From contig NZ_WMIB01000002.1 of assembly GCF_009711125.1 (NCBI RefSeq), positions 124,001 to 188,000 of the forward strand: 64,000 nt of DNA. The letters are read 5' to 3'. The notes beneath the pieces were generated by a model. That model was not told where the DNA came from and searched no databases. It saw only the letters and a list, made by a program, of their open reading frames with translations. The position numbers and the translations under genes were made by a program. Shown in pieces: positions 1 to 10,102 of the stretch (the first letter of the stretch is position 1; each line of letters begins with the position of its first letter). The stretch is from Metabacillus mangrovi (lineage in GTDB: Bacteria > Bacillota > Bacilli > Bacillales > Bacillaceae).

Positions 1-1799
1 TTGATTTTTTCATTCATAACGGGCTGTCGCCGATGTCTGCTGCAGACTTGAAGGAGCTAGCAGGCGCAAGTGATGCTTCCATTAAATCTTTGGTGCAAAA
101 AGGGCTCCTTACTGAAAAGTGGGTGGAGGTATACCGCGATCCATTCGGCCACCGGACCTTCAAACCGACGAAAAGCATGCCTCTCACCAGGGAGCAGGAG
201 TCCGCGATCGCCCCGATTCTCAGCTGCATTGAAGAGAAACGCCATGAAGTCTTTCTCATGTATGGCGTTACCGGCAGCGGGAAGACAGAGGTGTACCTTC
301 AGGCGATCGACCGTGTGATCAGGGAAGGAAAAGAAGCCATCGTCCTCGTGCCGGAAATCGCGCTGACGCCTCAAATGGTTGACCGCTTCAAGGGCCGTTT
401 TGGATCCATGGTAGCGGTTCTCCACAGCGGTCTCTCGACAGGGGAAAAGTATGATGAGTGGCGCAAAATACAGCGGGGGGAAGTAAAGCTCGCTGTAGGG
501 GCCCGCTCTGCCATCTTTGCCCCGTTTCAGAACCTCGGCATCATTGTCATCGATGAAGAGCATGAATCCAGCTATAAACAGGAGGAAAACCCCCGGTATC
601 ATGCAAGGGATGTGGCCATCCGGCGCGCTGAAAGCCACAGCTGTCCGGTCGTGCTTGGAAGTGCGACCCCTGCGCTCGAATCGTTTGCACGGGCGGGCAA
701 AGGAGTATATAAATTGCTCCCGCTTGCCAAAAGGGTCAATGAACGGCCGCTGCCTGAAGTGAGTGTTGTGGATATGAGAGAAGAGCTCAGGGAAGGGAAC
801 CGCTCGATGTTTTCCAGAGCTCTTTTTGAGCACCTCCAGGCAAGACTGGAAAGAAACGAGCAGTCTGTTCTATTTCTTAACCGCCGCGGCTTCTCTTCGT
901 TTGTGATGTGCAGGGATTGCGGCTTTGTGATTCAATGCCCGAACTGTGACATCTCCATGACCTATCATCGTCAGGGGCAGAAGATGAAGTGCCATTATTG
1001 CGCCCATGAAGCCCCTATGCCCTCTTCTTGTCCCGAGTGCACAAGCGAACATATCCGTTTTTTCGGTACGGGCACTCAGAAAGTAGAAGAAGAGCTGGCG
1101 AGGGTTCTCCCTGAAGCAAGAGTCATCCGTATGGATGTGGATACAACCTCCCGGAAAGGCGCGCATGAGCGGCTGCTGTCACAGTTTGGAGAGGGAAAGG
1201 CGGATATTCTGCTTGGTACCCAGATGATTGCAAAAGGTCTTGATTTTCCAAAGGTGACACTCGTCGGGGTCCTGGCGGCGGATACGATGCTGCATCTTCC
1301 GGATTTCCGTTCCTCTGAAAAAACGTTTCAGCTGCTCACTCAGGTTAGCGGCAGAGCAGGCAGGCATGATCTGTCCGGCGAGGTCATCATTCAGTCTTAT
1401 TCACCGGAGCATTACAGCATCCAGCTGGCAAAAGAGCATCACTACGATGGCTTTTTCGAAAGGGAAATGAGTGAAAGAAAGCTCGGCTCCTATCCGCCAT
1501 ACTATTTTCTGGCAGTAGTGAATGTATCTCATCCCGATTTGCTGAAAGCGTCAGGGGTTATGGAAAATATCGCCCAGTACTTGAAGCAGAACACAGATCC
1601 CTATACAAAAATTCTCGGGCCGGTGGCTTCACCGATTCCAAGAATCAAGAATAGATATCGCTATCAATGCATGATAAAATACAAAAAAGATGATAAGCTG
1701 ATTCCGGTACTGAAAAAAGTGATGGACCGCTACCAGCAGGAAACAGCACGGGAGGATCTTGGGATTTCCATTGATTTGAACCCCTCTTCCCTTATGTAA
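1..1799 (+). CDS. priA: Primosomal replication restart helicase PriA (5' truncated)
   Basis: PriA is the superfamily 2 DNA helicase that recognises stalled forks and D-loops and starts primosome loading. Only about the last 598 residues are present: the reading frame is open to the first base of the window (codons from base 3), while family members are about 800 residues, so the N-terminal DNA-binding domain lies outside. The Walker A motif GVTGSGKTE is encoded at 264-290 and the DEEH box at 552-563. The zinc-binding insertion with four CxxC pairs lies at about 909-1050, followed by the C-terminal helicase lobe (GTQMIAKG, SGRAGR). The Met codon at 33 is internal, not the start. The gene is followed closely by def, as in other Bacillaceae. 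Confidence 0.96.
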   Translation, partial: DFFIHNGLSPMSAADLKELAGASDASIKSLVQKGLLTEKWVEVYRDPFGHRTFKPTKSMPLTREQESAIAPILSCIEEKRHEVFLMYGVTGSGKTEVYLQAIDRVIREGKEAIVLVPEIALTPQMVDRFKGRFGSMVAVLHSGLSTGEKYDEWRKIQRGEVKLAVGARSAIFAPFQNLGIIVIDEEHESSYKQEENPRYHARDVAIRRAESHSCPVVLGSATPALESFARAGKGVYKLLPLAKRVNERPLPEVSVVDMREELREGNRSMFSRALFEHLQARLERNEQSVLFLNRRGFSSFVMCRDCGFVIQCPNCDISMTYHRQGQKMKCHYCAHEAPMPSSCPECTSEHIRFFGTGTQKVEEELARVLPEARVIRMDVDTTSRKGAHERLLSQFGEGKADILLGTQMIAKGLDFPKVTLVGVLAADTMLHLPDFRSSEKTFQLLTQVSGRAGRHDLSGEVIIQSYSPEHYSIQLAKEHHYDGFFEREMSERKLGSYPPYYFLAVVNVSHPDLLKASGVMENIAQYLKQNTDPYTKILGPVASPIPRIKNRYRYQCMIKYKKDDKLIPVLKKVMDRYQQETAREDLGISIDLNPSSLM

Positions 1800-1819
1800 A
1801 CCAACAATTTGACCGAATG

Positions 1820-1840
1820 AGACCGGCCCGGGCCGGTCTT
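1820..1840 (+). terminator. Palindrome between priA and def, possible weak terminator
   Basis: The 18-base perfect palindrome GACCGGCCCGGGCCGGTC sits 22 bases after the priA stop and can form a 7-bp GC stem with a CCGG loop, extended by an A-T pair. Only two T residues follow directly, so termination would be weak. It may simply punctuate the priA and def transcripts. Confidence 0.35.
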
Positions 1841-1876
1841 CTATATGCAGTCAGCAGATTTAGAGGAGGAACGTTT

Positions 1877-2359
1877 ATGGCTATAATGAAAATAGTAGAG
1901 CATCCGGATCCGGTTCTTGAACAGCCCTGTGAAAAAGTAACGGAGTTCGACAGGGATCTTGTGCGGCTGCTGAAGGATATGCATGAAACGATGATGGCTG
2001 CAGATGGAGTAGGGCTCGCTGCCCCGCAGGTTGGGATCCCAAAGCGGATTGCCGTGGTCGATATCGGGGATGAATACGGAAGAATTGAACTGATCAACCC
2101 GAAGGTTCTGGCAAGCAGGGGAGAACAGACGGGACCTGAAGGGTGCTTGAGCTTCCCCGGACTGTTCGGCGAAGTTAAGAGGCCTGATTATGTAAAAGTC
2201 CACGCGTTCAACCGGAAAGGGAAGCCGTATACGGTTGAAGCGGACGGTTTTCTTGCAAGAGCGCTGCAGCACGAAATCGATCATTTGGACGGAATACTGT
2301 TTACAAGCAAGGTTCTCCGGTACTACGAAGAAGGAGAACTTGAGGAAATGGAAGGATGA
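1877..2359 (+). CDS. def: Peptide deformylase
   Basis: Removes the N-formyl group from nascent polypeptides in the cytoplasm. The 160-residue protein shows the three family motifs: [15 protein letters not shown] with metal ligand Cys90, and HEIDH with ligands His132 and His136 and catalytic Glu133. The ATG at 1877 was chosen because GAGGAGGA lies just before it and the resulting length equals the B. subtilis enzyme. The in-frame upstream Met at 1817 falls in the priA-def gap without a ribosome-binding site. The stop codon overlaps the region that starts fmt, so deformylation and formylation are encoded together. Confidence 0.97.
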   Translation: MAIMKIVEHPDPVLEQPCEKVTEFDRDLVRLLKDMHETMMAADGVGLAAPQVGIPKRIAVVDIGDEYGRIELINPKVLASRGEQTGPEGCLSFPGLFGEVKRPDYVKVHAFNRKGKPYTVEADGFLARALQHEIDHLDGILFTSKVLRYYEEGELEEMEG

Positions 2360-2364
2360 ATCAC

Positions 2365-3303
2365 ATGACTAGAATTGTATTCATGGGCACACCGGATTTT
2401 TCGGTCCCTGTGTTAAGAATGCTCGTAACGGAAGGCTATAACGTGGTCGGAGTCGTCACGCAGCCGGACAGGCCGAAGGGAAGGAAAAAGGAACTCGCAC
2501 CGCCGCCTGTTAAAACCGAAGCTCTGAAACACGGCATACAGGTTCTTCAGCCTGAGAAAATTCGCAGCCCGAAGGATCTGGAGGAAGTGCTCGCGCTGAA
2601 GCCGGACCTCGTCGTGACCGCCGCGTTCGGCCAGATTCTGCCGAAGGAGCTTCTGGAAGCGCCGAAGCATGGCTGCATCAACGTTCATGCTTCCCTTCTC
2701 CCTGAACTCAGAGGAGGGGCACCGATTCATTACGCCATCCTCCAGGGAAAAGAGAAGACGGGAATCACGATTATGTATATGGCTGAGAAACTCGATGCCG
2801 GCGATATCCTTACTCAATCAGAAGTCGTGATAACAGAGGAAGATAATGTCGGGACCCTTCATGATAAATTGAGCAGCTCCGGAACGAAGCTGCTGTCTGA
2901 TACGCTGCCCGCCCTGCTTGAAGGCAGGCTCAAACCGATCAAGCAGGATGATGCGAAGGCGACGTTTGCATCCAATATTAAGAGGGAGCAGGAAAAAATC
3001 GACTGGAGCAAAACAGGGGAAGAAATCTACAACCACATCCGCGGTCTGAACCCGTGGCCGGTCGCATTCACCCTGCTCGAAGGACAGACCCTTAAAGTAT
3101 GGAAGGCTGAAAAAGTTTCCAGTATCAATCATTCACAGCCCGGCACGGTCATCGGTGTGGATACAGACGGTTTTGCTGTGGCTACAGGAAACGGAACAGC
3201 GGTAAAGGTGACGGAGCTGCAGCCTTCCGGGAAGAAAAAAATGAGCGGGGAAGATTTTCTGCGCGGCAGCAAACTAACGCCCGGCGTGAAGCTTGGTGAA
3301 TAG
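2365..3303 (+). CDS. fmt: Methionyl-tRNA formyltransferase
   Basis: Transfers a formyl group from 10-formyl-tetrahydrofolate to initiator Met-tRNA. The protein begins [15 protein letters not shown]. It carries the formyltransferase core with [14 protein letters not shown] and a C-terminal OB-like tRNA-binding domain (NPWPVA followed by the LKVWKAEKV region). An ATG at 2356 overlaps the def stop, but the one at 2365 is better spaced from GGAAGG and matches the family N-terminus. The gene is followed without a gap by rsmB. Length 312 residues, normal for the family. Confidence 0.96.
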   Translation: MTRIVFMGTPDFSVPVLRMLVTEGYNVVGVVTQPDRPKGRKKELAPPPVKTEALKHGIQVLQPEKIRSPKDLEEVLALKPDLVVTAAFGQILPKELLEAPKHGCINVHASLLPELRGGAPIHYAILQGKEKTGITIMYMAEKLDAGDILTQSEVVITEEDNVGTLHDKLSSSGTKLLSDTLPALLEGRLKPIKQDDAKATFASNIKREQEKIDWSKTGEEIYNHIRGLNPWPVAFTLLEGQTLKVWKAEKVSSINHSQPGTVIGVDTDGFAVATGNGTAVKVTELQPSGKKKMSGEDFLRGSKLTPGVKLGE

Positions 3304-4647
3304 ATGAAAACATCTAACGTAAGAGAGCTCGCCGTGGAAGCTTTGGCTGCCGTGGAAAAGAATCAGGCATACAGCAACCTGCTATTAAACACGTTCATCG
3401 AGAAGAGCAGGCTTTCGCCCAAGGATACAGCGCTCTTCACTGAACTCGTATACGGTACACTTCAAAGAAAAATCACACTGGACTATTTTCTGGCCCCGTT
3501 CACTTCCAAAGCGAAAAAAATGGAATTATGGGTCAGGATCCTGCTCCGCCTGTCTGTTTATCAGATGGTTTATCTCGACCGGATCCCGGAACGGGCAATC
3601 TTTTTTGAAGCGGTGGAAATTTCCAAGCGGAAGGGCCATAAAGGCATTGCCGGCTTTGTGAATGGAGTGCTCCGGGCTGTCCAGAGAGAAGGAATCCCTT
3701 CACTGGATGACATAAAAGATCCGGCAGAGCGGATCTCGACCGGTACAAGCCATCCTCTTTGGCTTGTGAAAAAGTGGATCCGCCAGTACGGGCTCGAGCA
3801 GACCGAACAGATGTGCAGTACTCATCTGCTGCCTCCTGCTGCTTCGGCCCGCACCAACTCGATGCAGCTGACCCCGGAAGAAGCGATACAAATTCTTTCG
3901 GCTGAAGGGTTGGAAGCAGAAAAAGGGGTTCTCGCAGAAGAGGCGGTCACTTTGAAAAAAGGGAGCATCTCAAAAACAGATCTCTTCAAGCAGGGAAAAC
4001 TCTCCATTCAGGATGAGAGCTCGATGCTGACAGCAAGAGCTGTAGGACCGCTGAAACACGAACAGATTCTTGATGCATGCGCAGCACCTGGAGGTAAATC
4101 CTCCCATATGGCGGAACTTATGGAAGGGACAGGTGAAATTATTTCTCTGGATCTTCATCAGCATAAGGTCAATCTGATCGCCTCCCAGGCAGAAAGACTC
4201 GGACTTCAGAACATCAAGCCTAAAGCAATGGATGCAAGAGAGGCGGCTGAACAGCTCGCCGGACGTGAATTTGACCGGATCCTTGTTGATGCTCCCTGCT
4301 CAGGATTTGGAGTCATCCGCAGAAAACCGGATATAAAATATGCGAAAACTGCCGAAGATGTAGAAAGGCTGTCTTCCATCCAGAAAGACCTGCTTGATTC
4401 CGTTTCGCGTTTGCTTAAAAAAGGTGGTACACTTGTATATAGCACTTGTACAATGGATCAGGAAGAGAACGAACAAGTGGTAGCTGAATTTTTGAGTACA
4501 CATCCGGATTTTGAAGAAGATCACAATTTAAAACAGTTCCTTCCAGAGAAGGTGCATCCATATATCAGCGGCGGCAAGCTGCAGATTCTGCCGCACTATT
4601 TTTCAACAGACGGATTTTTCATCACTAGATTAAAAAAGAAGGTGTAA
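3304..4647 (+). CDS. rsmB: 16S rRNA (cytosine-967 C5) methyltransferase RsmB
   Basis: SAM-dependent methyltransferase of 16S rRNA. The 447-residue protein has an N-terminal NusB-like RNA-binding domain (residues about 5-130) and a C-terminal Rossmann methyltransferase. SAM motif I, DACAAPGGKSS, starts at residue 257. The PCSG motif has Cys332 and the STCT motif has Cys382, the two cysteines of the NOL1/NOP2/Sun mechanism. ATG 3304 directly follows the fmt stop codon. The distal neighbour rlmN also modifies rRNA, so the operon groups translation maintenance functions. Confidence 0.96.
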   Translation: MKTSNVRELAVEALAAVEKNQAYSNLLLNTFIEKSRLSPKDTALFTELVYGTLQRKITLDYFLAPFTSKAKKMELWVRILLRLSVYQMVYLDRIPERAIFFEAVEISKRKGHKGIAGFVNGVLRAVQREGIPSLDDIKDPAERISTGTSHPLWLVKKWIRQYGLEQTEQMCSTHLLPPAASARTNSMQLTPEEAIQILSAEGLEAEKGVLAEEAVTLKKGSISKTDLFKQGKLSIQDESSMLTARAVGPLKHEQILDACAAPGGKSSHMAELMEGTGEIISLDLHQHKVNLIASQAERLGLQNIKPKAMDAREAAEQLAGREFDRILVDAPCSGFGVIRRKPDIKYAKTAEDVERLSSIQKDLLDSVSRLLKKGGTLVYSTCTMDQEENEQVVAEFLSTHPDFEEDHNLKQFLPEKVHPYISGGKLQILPHYFSTDGFFITRLKKKV

Positions 4648-4650
4648 AGA

Positions 4651-5742
4651 TTGAATAAAACAGAAGCAGCAAGGAAGAAGAAGACAGCAGCACCATCAAA
4701 GCCGTCCATTTATTCCCTGGAGCTGCATGAGATAAAAGATTGGCTTGAAGAAAACGGAGAAAAAGGATTCCGCGCACAGCAGATTTTTGACTGGCTTTTC
4801 GTTAAGCGCGTTACTTCTTTTGAAGAAATGTCCAACCTGTCCAAGGAACTCCGCCAGAAACTGGAGGCCGGATTTACGCTGACCACCCTGAAGACCCTGA
4901 TCCAGCAAACTTCAGGAGACGGCACAATGAAATTCCTGTTTGAGCTTCATGACGGGTCTTCCATTGAAACGGTACTGATGAAACACGAATACGGGAATTC
5001 CATCTGTGTTACGACCCAGGTTGGCTGCCGGATCGGCTGCACGTTCTGTGCGTCCACACTCGGCGGGTTAAAAAGAAATCTGGAAGCAGGAGAAATCGTT
5101 GCCCAGGTCGTAAAAGTACAGAAGGCTCTTGACGAACTCGGAGAACGCGTCAGCTCAGTGGTCATCATGGGGATCGGAGAACCGTTCGATAACTACGATG
5201 CGATGATGTCATTCCTGAAAATCATCAACCATGATAAAGGACTGAATATCGGAGCCCGTCATATTACGGTGTCTACAAGCGGAATCATCCCGAAAATCTA
5301 TAAATTTGCCGATGAAAAGCTGCAGATTAATTTTGCACTGTCCCTGCATGCCCCGAATAATGAGATCAGAAGCCGGTTGATGCCTATCAACAAAGCATAT
5401 AAGCTTCCTGATCTAATGGATTCCATCCGGTACTATGTCAACAAAACAGGCCGCAGGATTTCCTTTGAATACGGCTTGTTCGGCGGGGTAAACGATCAGG
5501 TTGAACATGCTGAAGAGCTGGCACAGCTTATCAAAGGGATCAAATGCCACGTGAATCTGATTCCGGTTAATTATGTGCCGGAGCGTGATTACGTCCGGAC
5601 ACCGCGCGAGCAGATCTTTGCTTTTGAAAAGACTCTTAAGGAGCGCGGAGTAAACGTAACAATCCGCCGTGAGCAGGGCTCAGATATTGATGCTGCATGC
5701 GGACAGCTGAGGGCTAAGGAGCGTAAAGAAGAGACGAGGTGA
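4651..5742 (+). CDS. rlmN: Dual-specificity rRNA/tRNA adenine C2-methyltransferase RlmN
   Basis: Radical-SAM enzyme that methylates C2 of A2503 in 23S rRNA and A37 in some tRNAs. The radical-SAM cluster motif CxxxCxxC is at Cys126, Cys130 and Cys133. Cys350 near the C-terminus (AACGQL) is the position that is transiently methylated in the family. The start is TTG at 4651, three bases after the rsmB stop, with GGTG upstream. An N-terminal stretch rich in Lys and Ala precedes the conserved part. Length 363 residues matches B. subtilis. Confidence 0.96.
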   Translation: MNKTEAARKKKTAAPSKPSIYSLELHEIKDWLEENGEKGFRAQQIFDWLFVKRVTSFEEMSNLSKELRQKLEAGFTLTTLKTLIQQTSGDGTMKFLFELHDGSSIETVLMKHEYGNSICVTTQVGCRIGCTFCASTLGGLKRNLEAGEIVAQVVKVQKALDELGERVSSVVIMGIGEPFDNYDAMMSFLKIINHDKGLNIGARHITVSTSGIIPKIYKFADEKLQINFALSLHAPNNEIRSRLMPINKAYKLPDLMDSIRYYVNKTGRRISFEYGLFGGVNDQVEHAEELAQLIKGIKCHVNLIPVNYVPERDYVRTPREQIFAFEKTLKERGVNVTIRREQGSDIDAACGQLRAKERKEETR

Positions 5743-5748
5743 CCCTTA

Positions 5749-6510
5749 TTGGAAACAGTATACCGTTCGGACATAGGGCGAATTCGCCAGCACAACGAAG
5801 ATTGCACCGGCATTTTTCTTAATAAAGAAAAAGCTGTATTTGCCATTGTGGCAGATGGAATGGGCGGCCATTTAGCGGGCGATGTCGCAAGCTCGATGGC
5901 TGTCTCCGCTTTCAGGGGGCTGTGGGAGTCCTCAGATGGCATAGCAACCCCAGATCAGGCTGAGTCCTGGCTGAAAGCTAAAATAGAAGAGGTAAACCGC
6001 CAGCTGTTCGAGCATTCAATCAGTCATCCTGAGTGCAGCGGAATGGGAACCACATTTGTAGGAGCAATCTGCACGCCATCTTTTGCTACGATTGGCCATA
6101 TCGGTGACAGCCGCTGCTATCTTTTAAACGCGAACGGCTTCAATCAGATCACAGAGGATCATTCCCTTGTGAATGAACTTGTCAGATCCGGTGAAATTTC
6201 GAAGGAAGATGCTGAGCATCACCCGCGTAAGAATGTATTGATGAGAGCGATGGGAACCGAAAGAACTGTCGAGGTTGAAATCAAATCTGTCTGCACAGAG
6301 GATGGGGATGCCCTCCTGCTGTGCTCAGACGGATTATCCAATAAGGTAAGCGAAGAAGAAATGCAAAGCAGTCTGGAGTCCGGCGAAAGCCTGGAGGAAG
6401 CTGCCGGCAGGCTGATCGGTCTTGCCAATCAATATGGCGGAGAGGATAACATCTCAGTAGCCATGGTCCTTATGCTTTCCGGAGACGGGGAAGGTGATTC
6501 TGCTTGCTGA
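5749..6510 (+). CDS. prpC: PPM-type Ser/Thr protein phosphatase PrpC
   Basis: Metal-dependent phosphatase that reverses phosphorylation by the adjacent kinase PrkC. The 253-residue protein has the PP2C motifs: the RxxNED region near the N-terminus, DGMGGH with Asp36, GDSR, DHSLVNELV, and GGEDN with metal ligand Asp233. The TTG at 5749 is preceded by GAGGTGA at the end of rlmN. The 3' end overlaps prkC by seven bases, so the pair is translationally coupled. Together they link cell-wall status to germination and stationary-phase physiology in Bacillus. Confidence 0.96.
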   Translation: METVYRSDIGRIRQHNEDCTGIFLNKEKAVFAIVADGMGGHLAGDVASSMAVSAFRGLWESSDGIATPDQAESWLKAKIEEVNRQLFEHSISHPECSGMGTTFVGAICTPSFATIGHIGDSRCYLLNANGFNQITEDHSLVNELVRSGEISKEDAEHHPRKNVLMRAMGTERTVEVEIKSVCTEDGDALLLCSDGLSNKVSEEEMQSSLESGESLEEAAGRLIGLANQYGGEDNISVAMVLMLSGDGEGDSAC

Positions 6511-8468
6511 TCGGGAAGCGAATCAGCGGCCGCTACAGAATTCTGGAAGTGATCGGCGGCGGCGGAATGGCCAATGTCTATCTTGCACAGGATATGATCC
6601 TTGAGAGGAAAGTAGCCGTTAAAGTCTTAAGATTTGATTTTGCCAACGATGAAGATTTCATCCGCCGTTTCAGGCGCGAGGCCCAGTCAACGACCAGTCT
6701 GGATCATCCGAATATCGTCAGCATCTACGATGTCGGAGAAGAAAAAGGCATCTATTATATCGTCATGGAATATGTAGCCGGGACGACGCTTAAGCAATAC
6801 ATACAGAACCATGCGCCGCTCCACCCTGCAGAGGCGCTGGATATTATGCTTCAGATCACATCTGCCATCGCCCATGCGCATGAAAATTATATCGTTCACC
6901 GTGATATCAAACCCCACAATATCCTGATCAATCATGATGGAACCGTCAAGGTAACGGATTTCGGGATTGCGATGGCATTAAGCTCTGCGACCATCACGCA
7001 TACCAATTCAGTCCTCGGCTCCGTGCATTATTTGTCACCGGAACAGGCGAGGGGCGGACTGGCTACAAAAAAATCGGATCTGTACTCTCTTGGGATTGTT
7101 TTATATGAGATGCTGACCGGAAGAGTTCCATATGACGGGGAATCTGCCGTTTCCATCGCATTGAAGCATCTGCAGTCCGAAACGCCTTCTCCGGAAAGGT
7201 GGAATCCTTCTATTCCGCAAAGCATGTCAAATGCTATCATGAAGGCGATGGCAAAGGACCCCTTCCACCGGTATGAATCAGCAGAGGAAATGGGGGAGGA
7301 TCTCCGTACAGCACTGAATGCAGACAGGCTGAACGAAAAGAAATATGTGATCCCGATCGATGATGATGCAACAAAAGCCATCCCTGTTATTACAGATCAG
7401 TATTTGTCCGGCTCAGGGGAAACGATCAATCATGCCCCATCCCAGGACAGGAAGCAGGAGGCCGCTTCCCAGAGTAATTTGAAAGAGAAGAAGCCAAAGA
7501 AGAAAAAGCGGAATAAGTTTGCTGTCTTCATCATCACCCTGTTCCTTATTCTTCTTGCTGCGGGAATCAGTGCCGTGACCATTGTTCCGTCCCTGCTGCT
7601 TCCGGGGGATGTTTCTGTTCCGGATGTAACAGGCGAAGAGTATGGAAATGCCGTTAATGTGTTGAGTGATGCCGGTTTCAAGGTGGCGGAGAAATCCATA
7701 ACGAGCGATGAAGTGGCTGAAGACCATGTAGTCAAAACGGATCCTGAAAAAGGCCAGACAGCCAAAAAAGGATCACTTGTCACCATCTATCAGAGCACAG
7801 GGAAAAAGATGGAAGCCATGGAAGATCTTAAGGGCAGGGATGTAGACACCGCAAAAGCATTCCTGGAGAGAAAAGGCTATGAAAATGTGACGGTCGAAGA
7901 AGTGTTCAGCGACGAAGAAACAGGCATGGTCATCGATCAGGAGCCATCGGCCGGAACAGAGGTCATTCCTGCAGAAGAAGAGATTGTCCTGACTGCCAGC
8001 AAAGGACCGGAAGAAGTAACGGTCGAGGACCTTAGCGGGTACACACGAAATTCTGTCATCAGCTATACTCAGCAGAAAGATCTTCTTTTAAAGGAAAAAG
8101 AAGAAAACTCGGATACTGTTCCGGAAGGCCAGGTTATTTCCCAGAATCCTTCAGCCGGCGAAAAGCTGAAGCCGGGAGAAAGCCTGGAGGTCGTGTTCTC
8201 CCTCGGGAAGAAAGAACAGGAAATTGCAACTGTGACAAAAGAGATCGACATTCCATACGAGCCTGCCTCGCCAGGTGAAGAGCAGGAAGTTCAAATATTG
8301 ATCAATGACGCAGAAAACTCTTTTTCTGCTCCATATGAAACCTTCCGAATATCCGGACCGGAAAAACGGACGATTGATTTTAAAATAGCACCAGGACAAA
8401 CGGCTTACTATCAGGTGACCGTAAACAGCAGGATTGTCAAGACCGAAACGATACCATACCCCGGATAA
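6504..8468 (+). CDS. prkC: Membrane Ser/Thr protein kinase PrkC with PASTA repeats
   Basis: Eukaryote-like receptor kinase that binds muropeptides and, in Bacillus, triggers spore germination. The cytoplasmic kinase domain has a Gly-rich loop (GGGGMANVY), Lys40, HRDIKPHN with Asp134, DFGIA, and the activation segment before SVHYLSPEQ. A Lys-rich linker leads to one membrane span at about residues 340-365. Outside are three PASTA repeats starting near residues 372, 438 and 506, and then a C-terminal beta-rich domain of about 80 residues. The TTG start at 6504 lies inside the end of prpC and gives the same N-terminus as B. subtilis PrkC. Confidence 0.97.
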   Translation: MLIGKRISGRYRILEVIGGGGMANVYLAQDMILERKVAVKVLRFDFANDEDFIRRFRREAQSTTSLDHPNIVSIYDVGEEKGIYYIVMEYVAGTTLKQYIQNHAPLHPAEALDIMLQITSAIAHAHENYIVHRDIKPHNILINHDGTVKVTDFGIAMALSSATITHTNSVLGSVHYLSPEQARGGLATKKSDLYSLGIVLYEMLTGRVPYDGESAVSIALKHLQSETPSPERWNPSIPQSMSNAIMKAMAKDPFHRYESAEEMGEDLRTALNADRLNEKKYVIPIDDDATKAIPVITDQYLSGSGETINHAPSQDRKQEAASQSNLKEKKPKKKKRNKFAVFIITLFLILLAAGISAVTIVPSLLLPGDVSVPDVTGEEYGNAVNVLSDAGFKVAEKSITSDEVAEDHVVKTDPEKGQTAKKGSLVTIYQSTGKKMEAMEDLKGRDVDTAKAFLERKGYENVTVEEVFSDEETGMVIDQEPSAGTEVIPAEEEIVLTASKGPEEVTVEDLSGYTRNSVISYTQQKDLLLKEKEENSDTVPEGQVISQNPSAGEKLKPGESLEVVFSLGKKEQEIATVTKEIDIPYEPASPGEEQEVQILINDAENSFSAPYETFRISGPEKRTIDFKIAPGQTAYYQVTVNSRIVKTETIPYPG

Positions 8469-8480
8469 AGGAGGGAATGT

Positions 8481-9365
8481 ATGCCGGAAGGAAAAATCAT
8501 CAAAGCGCTGGCCGGATTTTACTATGTATTGGACGGAGAAAGACTTGTCCAGTGCAGGGGAAGAGGGCTTTTTAGAAAAAATAAAATTACCCCCCTTGTC
8601 GGGGATGAAGTCGTTTACCAGGCCGAAAACGATCTTGAGGGAACGATTAACGAGGTTCGTCCGAGGAAAAATGAGCTGGTGCGGCCTCCAATTGCGAACG
8701 TCGATCAGGCAATCCTTGTCTTTTCCTCGATTGAGCCTGCATTCAGCACCCTGCTGCTGGATCGGTTTTTAGTCCTCGTGGAAGCGAATGACATTGACCC
8801 GCTTATTATAATCAGCAAAGCCGATCTCATTGAAAATGAAGCACTTAAAGACCAAATCCTCTCCTATGCAGCGGATTACAGGGAGAACGGGTATCCGGTG
8901 TACCAGACATCCACTGAAAGCATGGATGGAATATCATCTGTCGCCCCTTTGTTCCAAGGGAAAATATCCGTGATTGCCGGACAGTCGGGAGTAGGAAAAT
9001 CGTCTCTGCTAAATGCGGTTAAACCGGATCTGGCTTTAAAAACAGATGATATCTCCACCCATCTGGGGCGGGGAAAGCATACTACAAGGCATGTAGAACT
9101 CGTTGCGATCGATAATGGACTTGTCGCCGATACGCCCGGTTTCAGTTCCCTTGATTTCACCGGCATTGAAGTCCAGGATCTCGGCATGTGCTTTCCGGAA
9201 ATGAGGGAAAGAGCCCGTGATTGCAAGTTCAGGGGATGCACGCACGTTGCTGAGCCTAAATGTGCGGTGAAAGCAGCCGTGGAAGACGGGGCAATAAGAG
9301 ATTACCGTTATGAGCATTATTTGAGTTTCCTGGAGGAAATTAAAGAAAGAAAGCCGAGGTATTAG
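8481..9365 (+). CDS. rsgA: Ribosome small-subunit biogenesis GTPase RsgA
   Basis: Circularly permuted GTPase (YloQ/CpgA in Bacillus) that acts late in 30S assembly. The 294-residue protein has an N-terminal OB fold. The G4 motif SKAD comes before G1 (GQSGVGKSSLL, from Gly167) and G3 (DTPGF), which is the permuted order typical of the family. A C-terminal zinc finger with Cys-Cys-His-Cys is visible (CKFRGCTHVAEPKC). AAGGAGG before ATG 8481 is a strong ribosome-binding site. In B. subtilis the protein is phosphorylated by PrkC, whose gene lies just upstream. Confidence 0.96.
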   Translation: MPEGKIIKALAGFYYVLDGERLVQCRGRGLFRKNKITPLVGDEVVYQAENDLEGTINEVRPRKNELVRPPIANVDQAILVFSSIEPAFSTLLLDRFLVLVEANDIDPLIIISKADLIENEALKDQILSYAADYRENGYPVYQTSTESMDGISSVAPLFQGKISVIAGQSGVGKSSLLNAVKPDLALKTDDISTHLGRGKHTTRHVELVAIDNGLVADTPGFSSLDFTGIEVQDLGMCFPEMRERARDCKFRGCTHVAEPKCAVKAAVEDGAIRDYRYEHYLSFLEEIKERKPRY

Positions 9366-9367
9366 CC

Positions 9368-10021
9368 TTGATTAAAATCGCTCCTTCTATTTTATCGGCC
9401 GATTTTTCCATATTAAAGAGTGAAATTGAAGATGTGGAGAGAGGAGGCGCTGACTGGATCCACATTGATGTAATGGACGGTCATTTTGTACCGAACATCA
9501 CGATCGGCCCTCTTATTGTACAAGCTGTCCGGCCTGTAACGAACTTGCCGCTGGATGTTCATTTAATGATCGAAAATCCGGATCGGTACATAGATGACTT
9601 CGCTGATGCCGGAGCCGATCTGATTTCTGTCCATGCAGAAGCATGCACGCACCTGCACAGGACGATCCAGCACATCAAATCAAGAGGCGTGAAGGCAGGG
9701 GCTGTATTGAATCCCCATACCCCGCTGTCCGTGCTTGATTACTGTTTGAGTGATCTGGATTATGTACTTTTAATGACCGTGAACCCCGGTTTCGGAGGAC
9801 AGTCCTTTATTCCGGCCATGCTTGATAAGATTAAAAGCCTGTCTGAGAAAATCAAAATAGAAGCACCTTCTGTTTTAATCCAGATTGACGGCGGTGTCAA
9901 CGAGGAGAATGCAGCAGACTGCATGAATGCAGGAGCTGAAGTTTTAGTTGCCGGATCCGCCATTTACGGAAAGAAAGACCGGGCTAAAGCAATCAGCAGC
10001 ATACGAAACGCAAACGGATGA
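9368..10021 (+). CDS. rpe: Ribulose-phosphate 3-epimerase
   Basis: Interconverts ribulose 5-phosphate and xylulose 5-phosphate in the pentose phosphate pathway. The protein of 217 residues is a TIM barrel with IDVMDGHFVPN near the start, VHLMIENPD, the phosphate-binding NPGFGGQSF segment and IDGGVN. The TTG start at 9368 lies two bases after the rsgA stop, with CGAGGT as ribosome-binding site. A terminator-like hairpin follows directly after the stop. Confidence 0.96.
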   Translation: MIKIAPSILSADFSILKSEIEDVERGGADWIHIDVMDGHFVPNITIGPLIVQAVRPVTNLPLDVHLMIENPDRYIDDFADAGADLISVHAEACTHLHRTIQHIKSRGVKAGAVLNPHTPLSVLDYCLSDLDYVLLMTVNPGFGGQSFIPAMLDKIKSLSEKIKIEAPSVLIQIDGGVNEENAADCMNAGAEVLVAGSAIYGKKDRAKAISSIRNANG

Positions 10022-10049
10022 ATCACCTGCTTGGGTGGTTCTCTTTTTT
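10021..10049 (+). terminator. Terminator after rpe
   Basis: AATCACC and GGTGGTT pair (one G-U) around a six-base loop and are followed by CTCTTTTTT. This is a modest rho-independent terminator closing the def-rpe transcript. The T-run overlaps the possible -35 of thiN. Confidence 0.6.
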
Positions 10050-10076
10050 ACATGCCGAAAAGATTTATAATAATAT
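10047..10076 (+). promoter_or_regulatory. Possible sigma-A promoter of thiN
   Basis: TTTACA at 10047 and TAATAT at 10071 are separated by 18 bases. They lie about 25 bases before the thiN start. The surrounding sequence is very AT-rich, so the assignment is tentative. Confidence 0.4.
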
Positions 10077-10102
10077 TATGTTAACTAGAGTGGAGGGTAA
10101 GG

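Noticed and set aside
57-833. A 258-residue minus-strand open frame opposite priA
   Set aside because: Antisense shadow of the conserved helicase domain, no ribosome-binding site and no recognisable motif.
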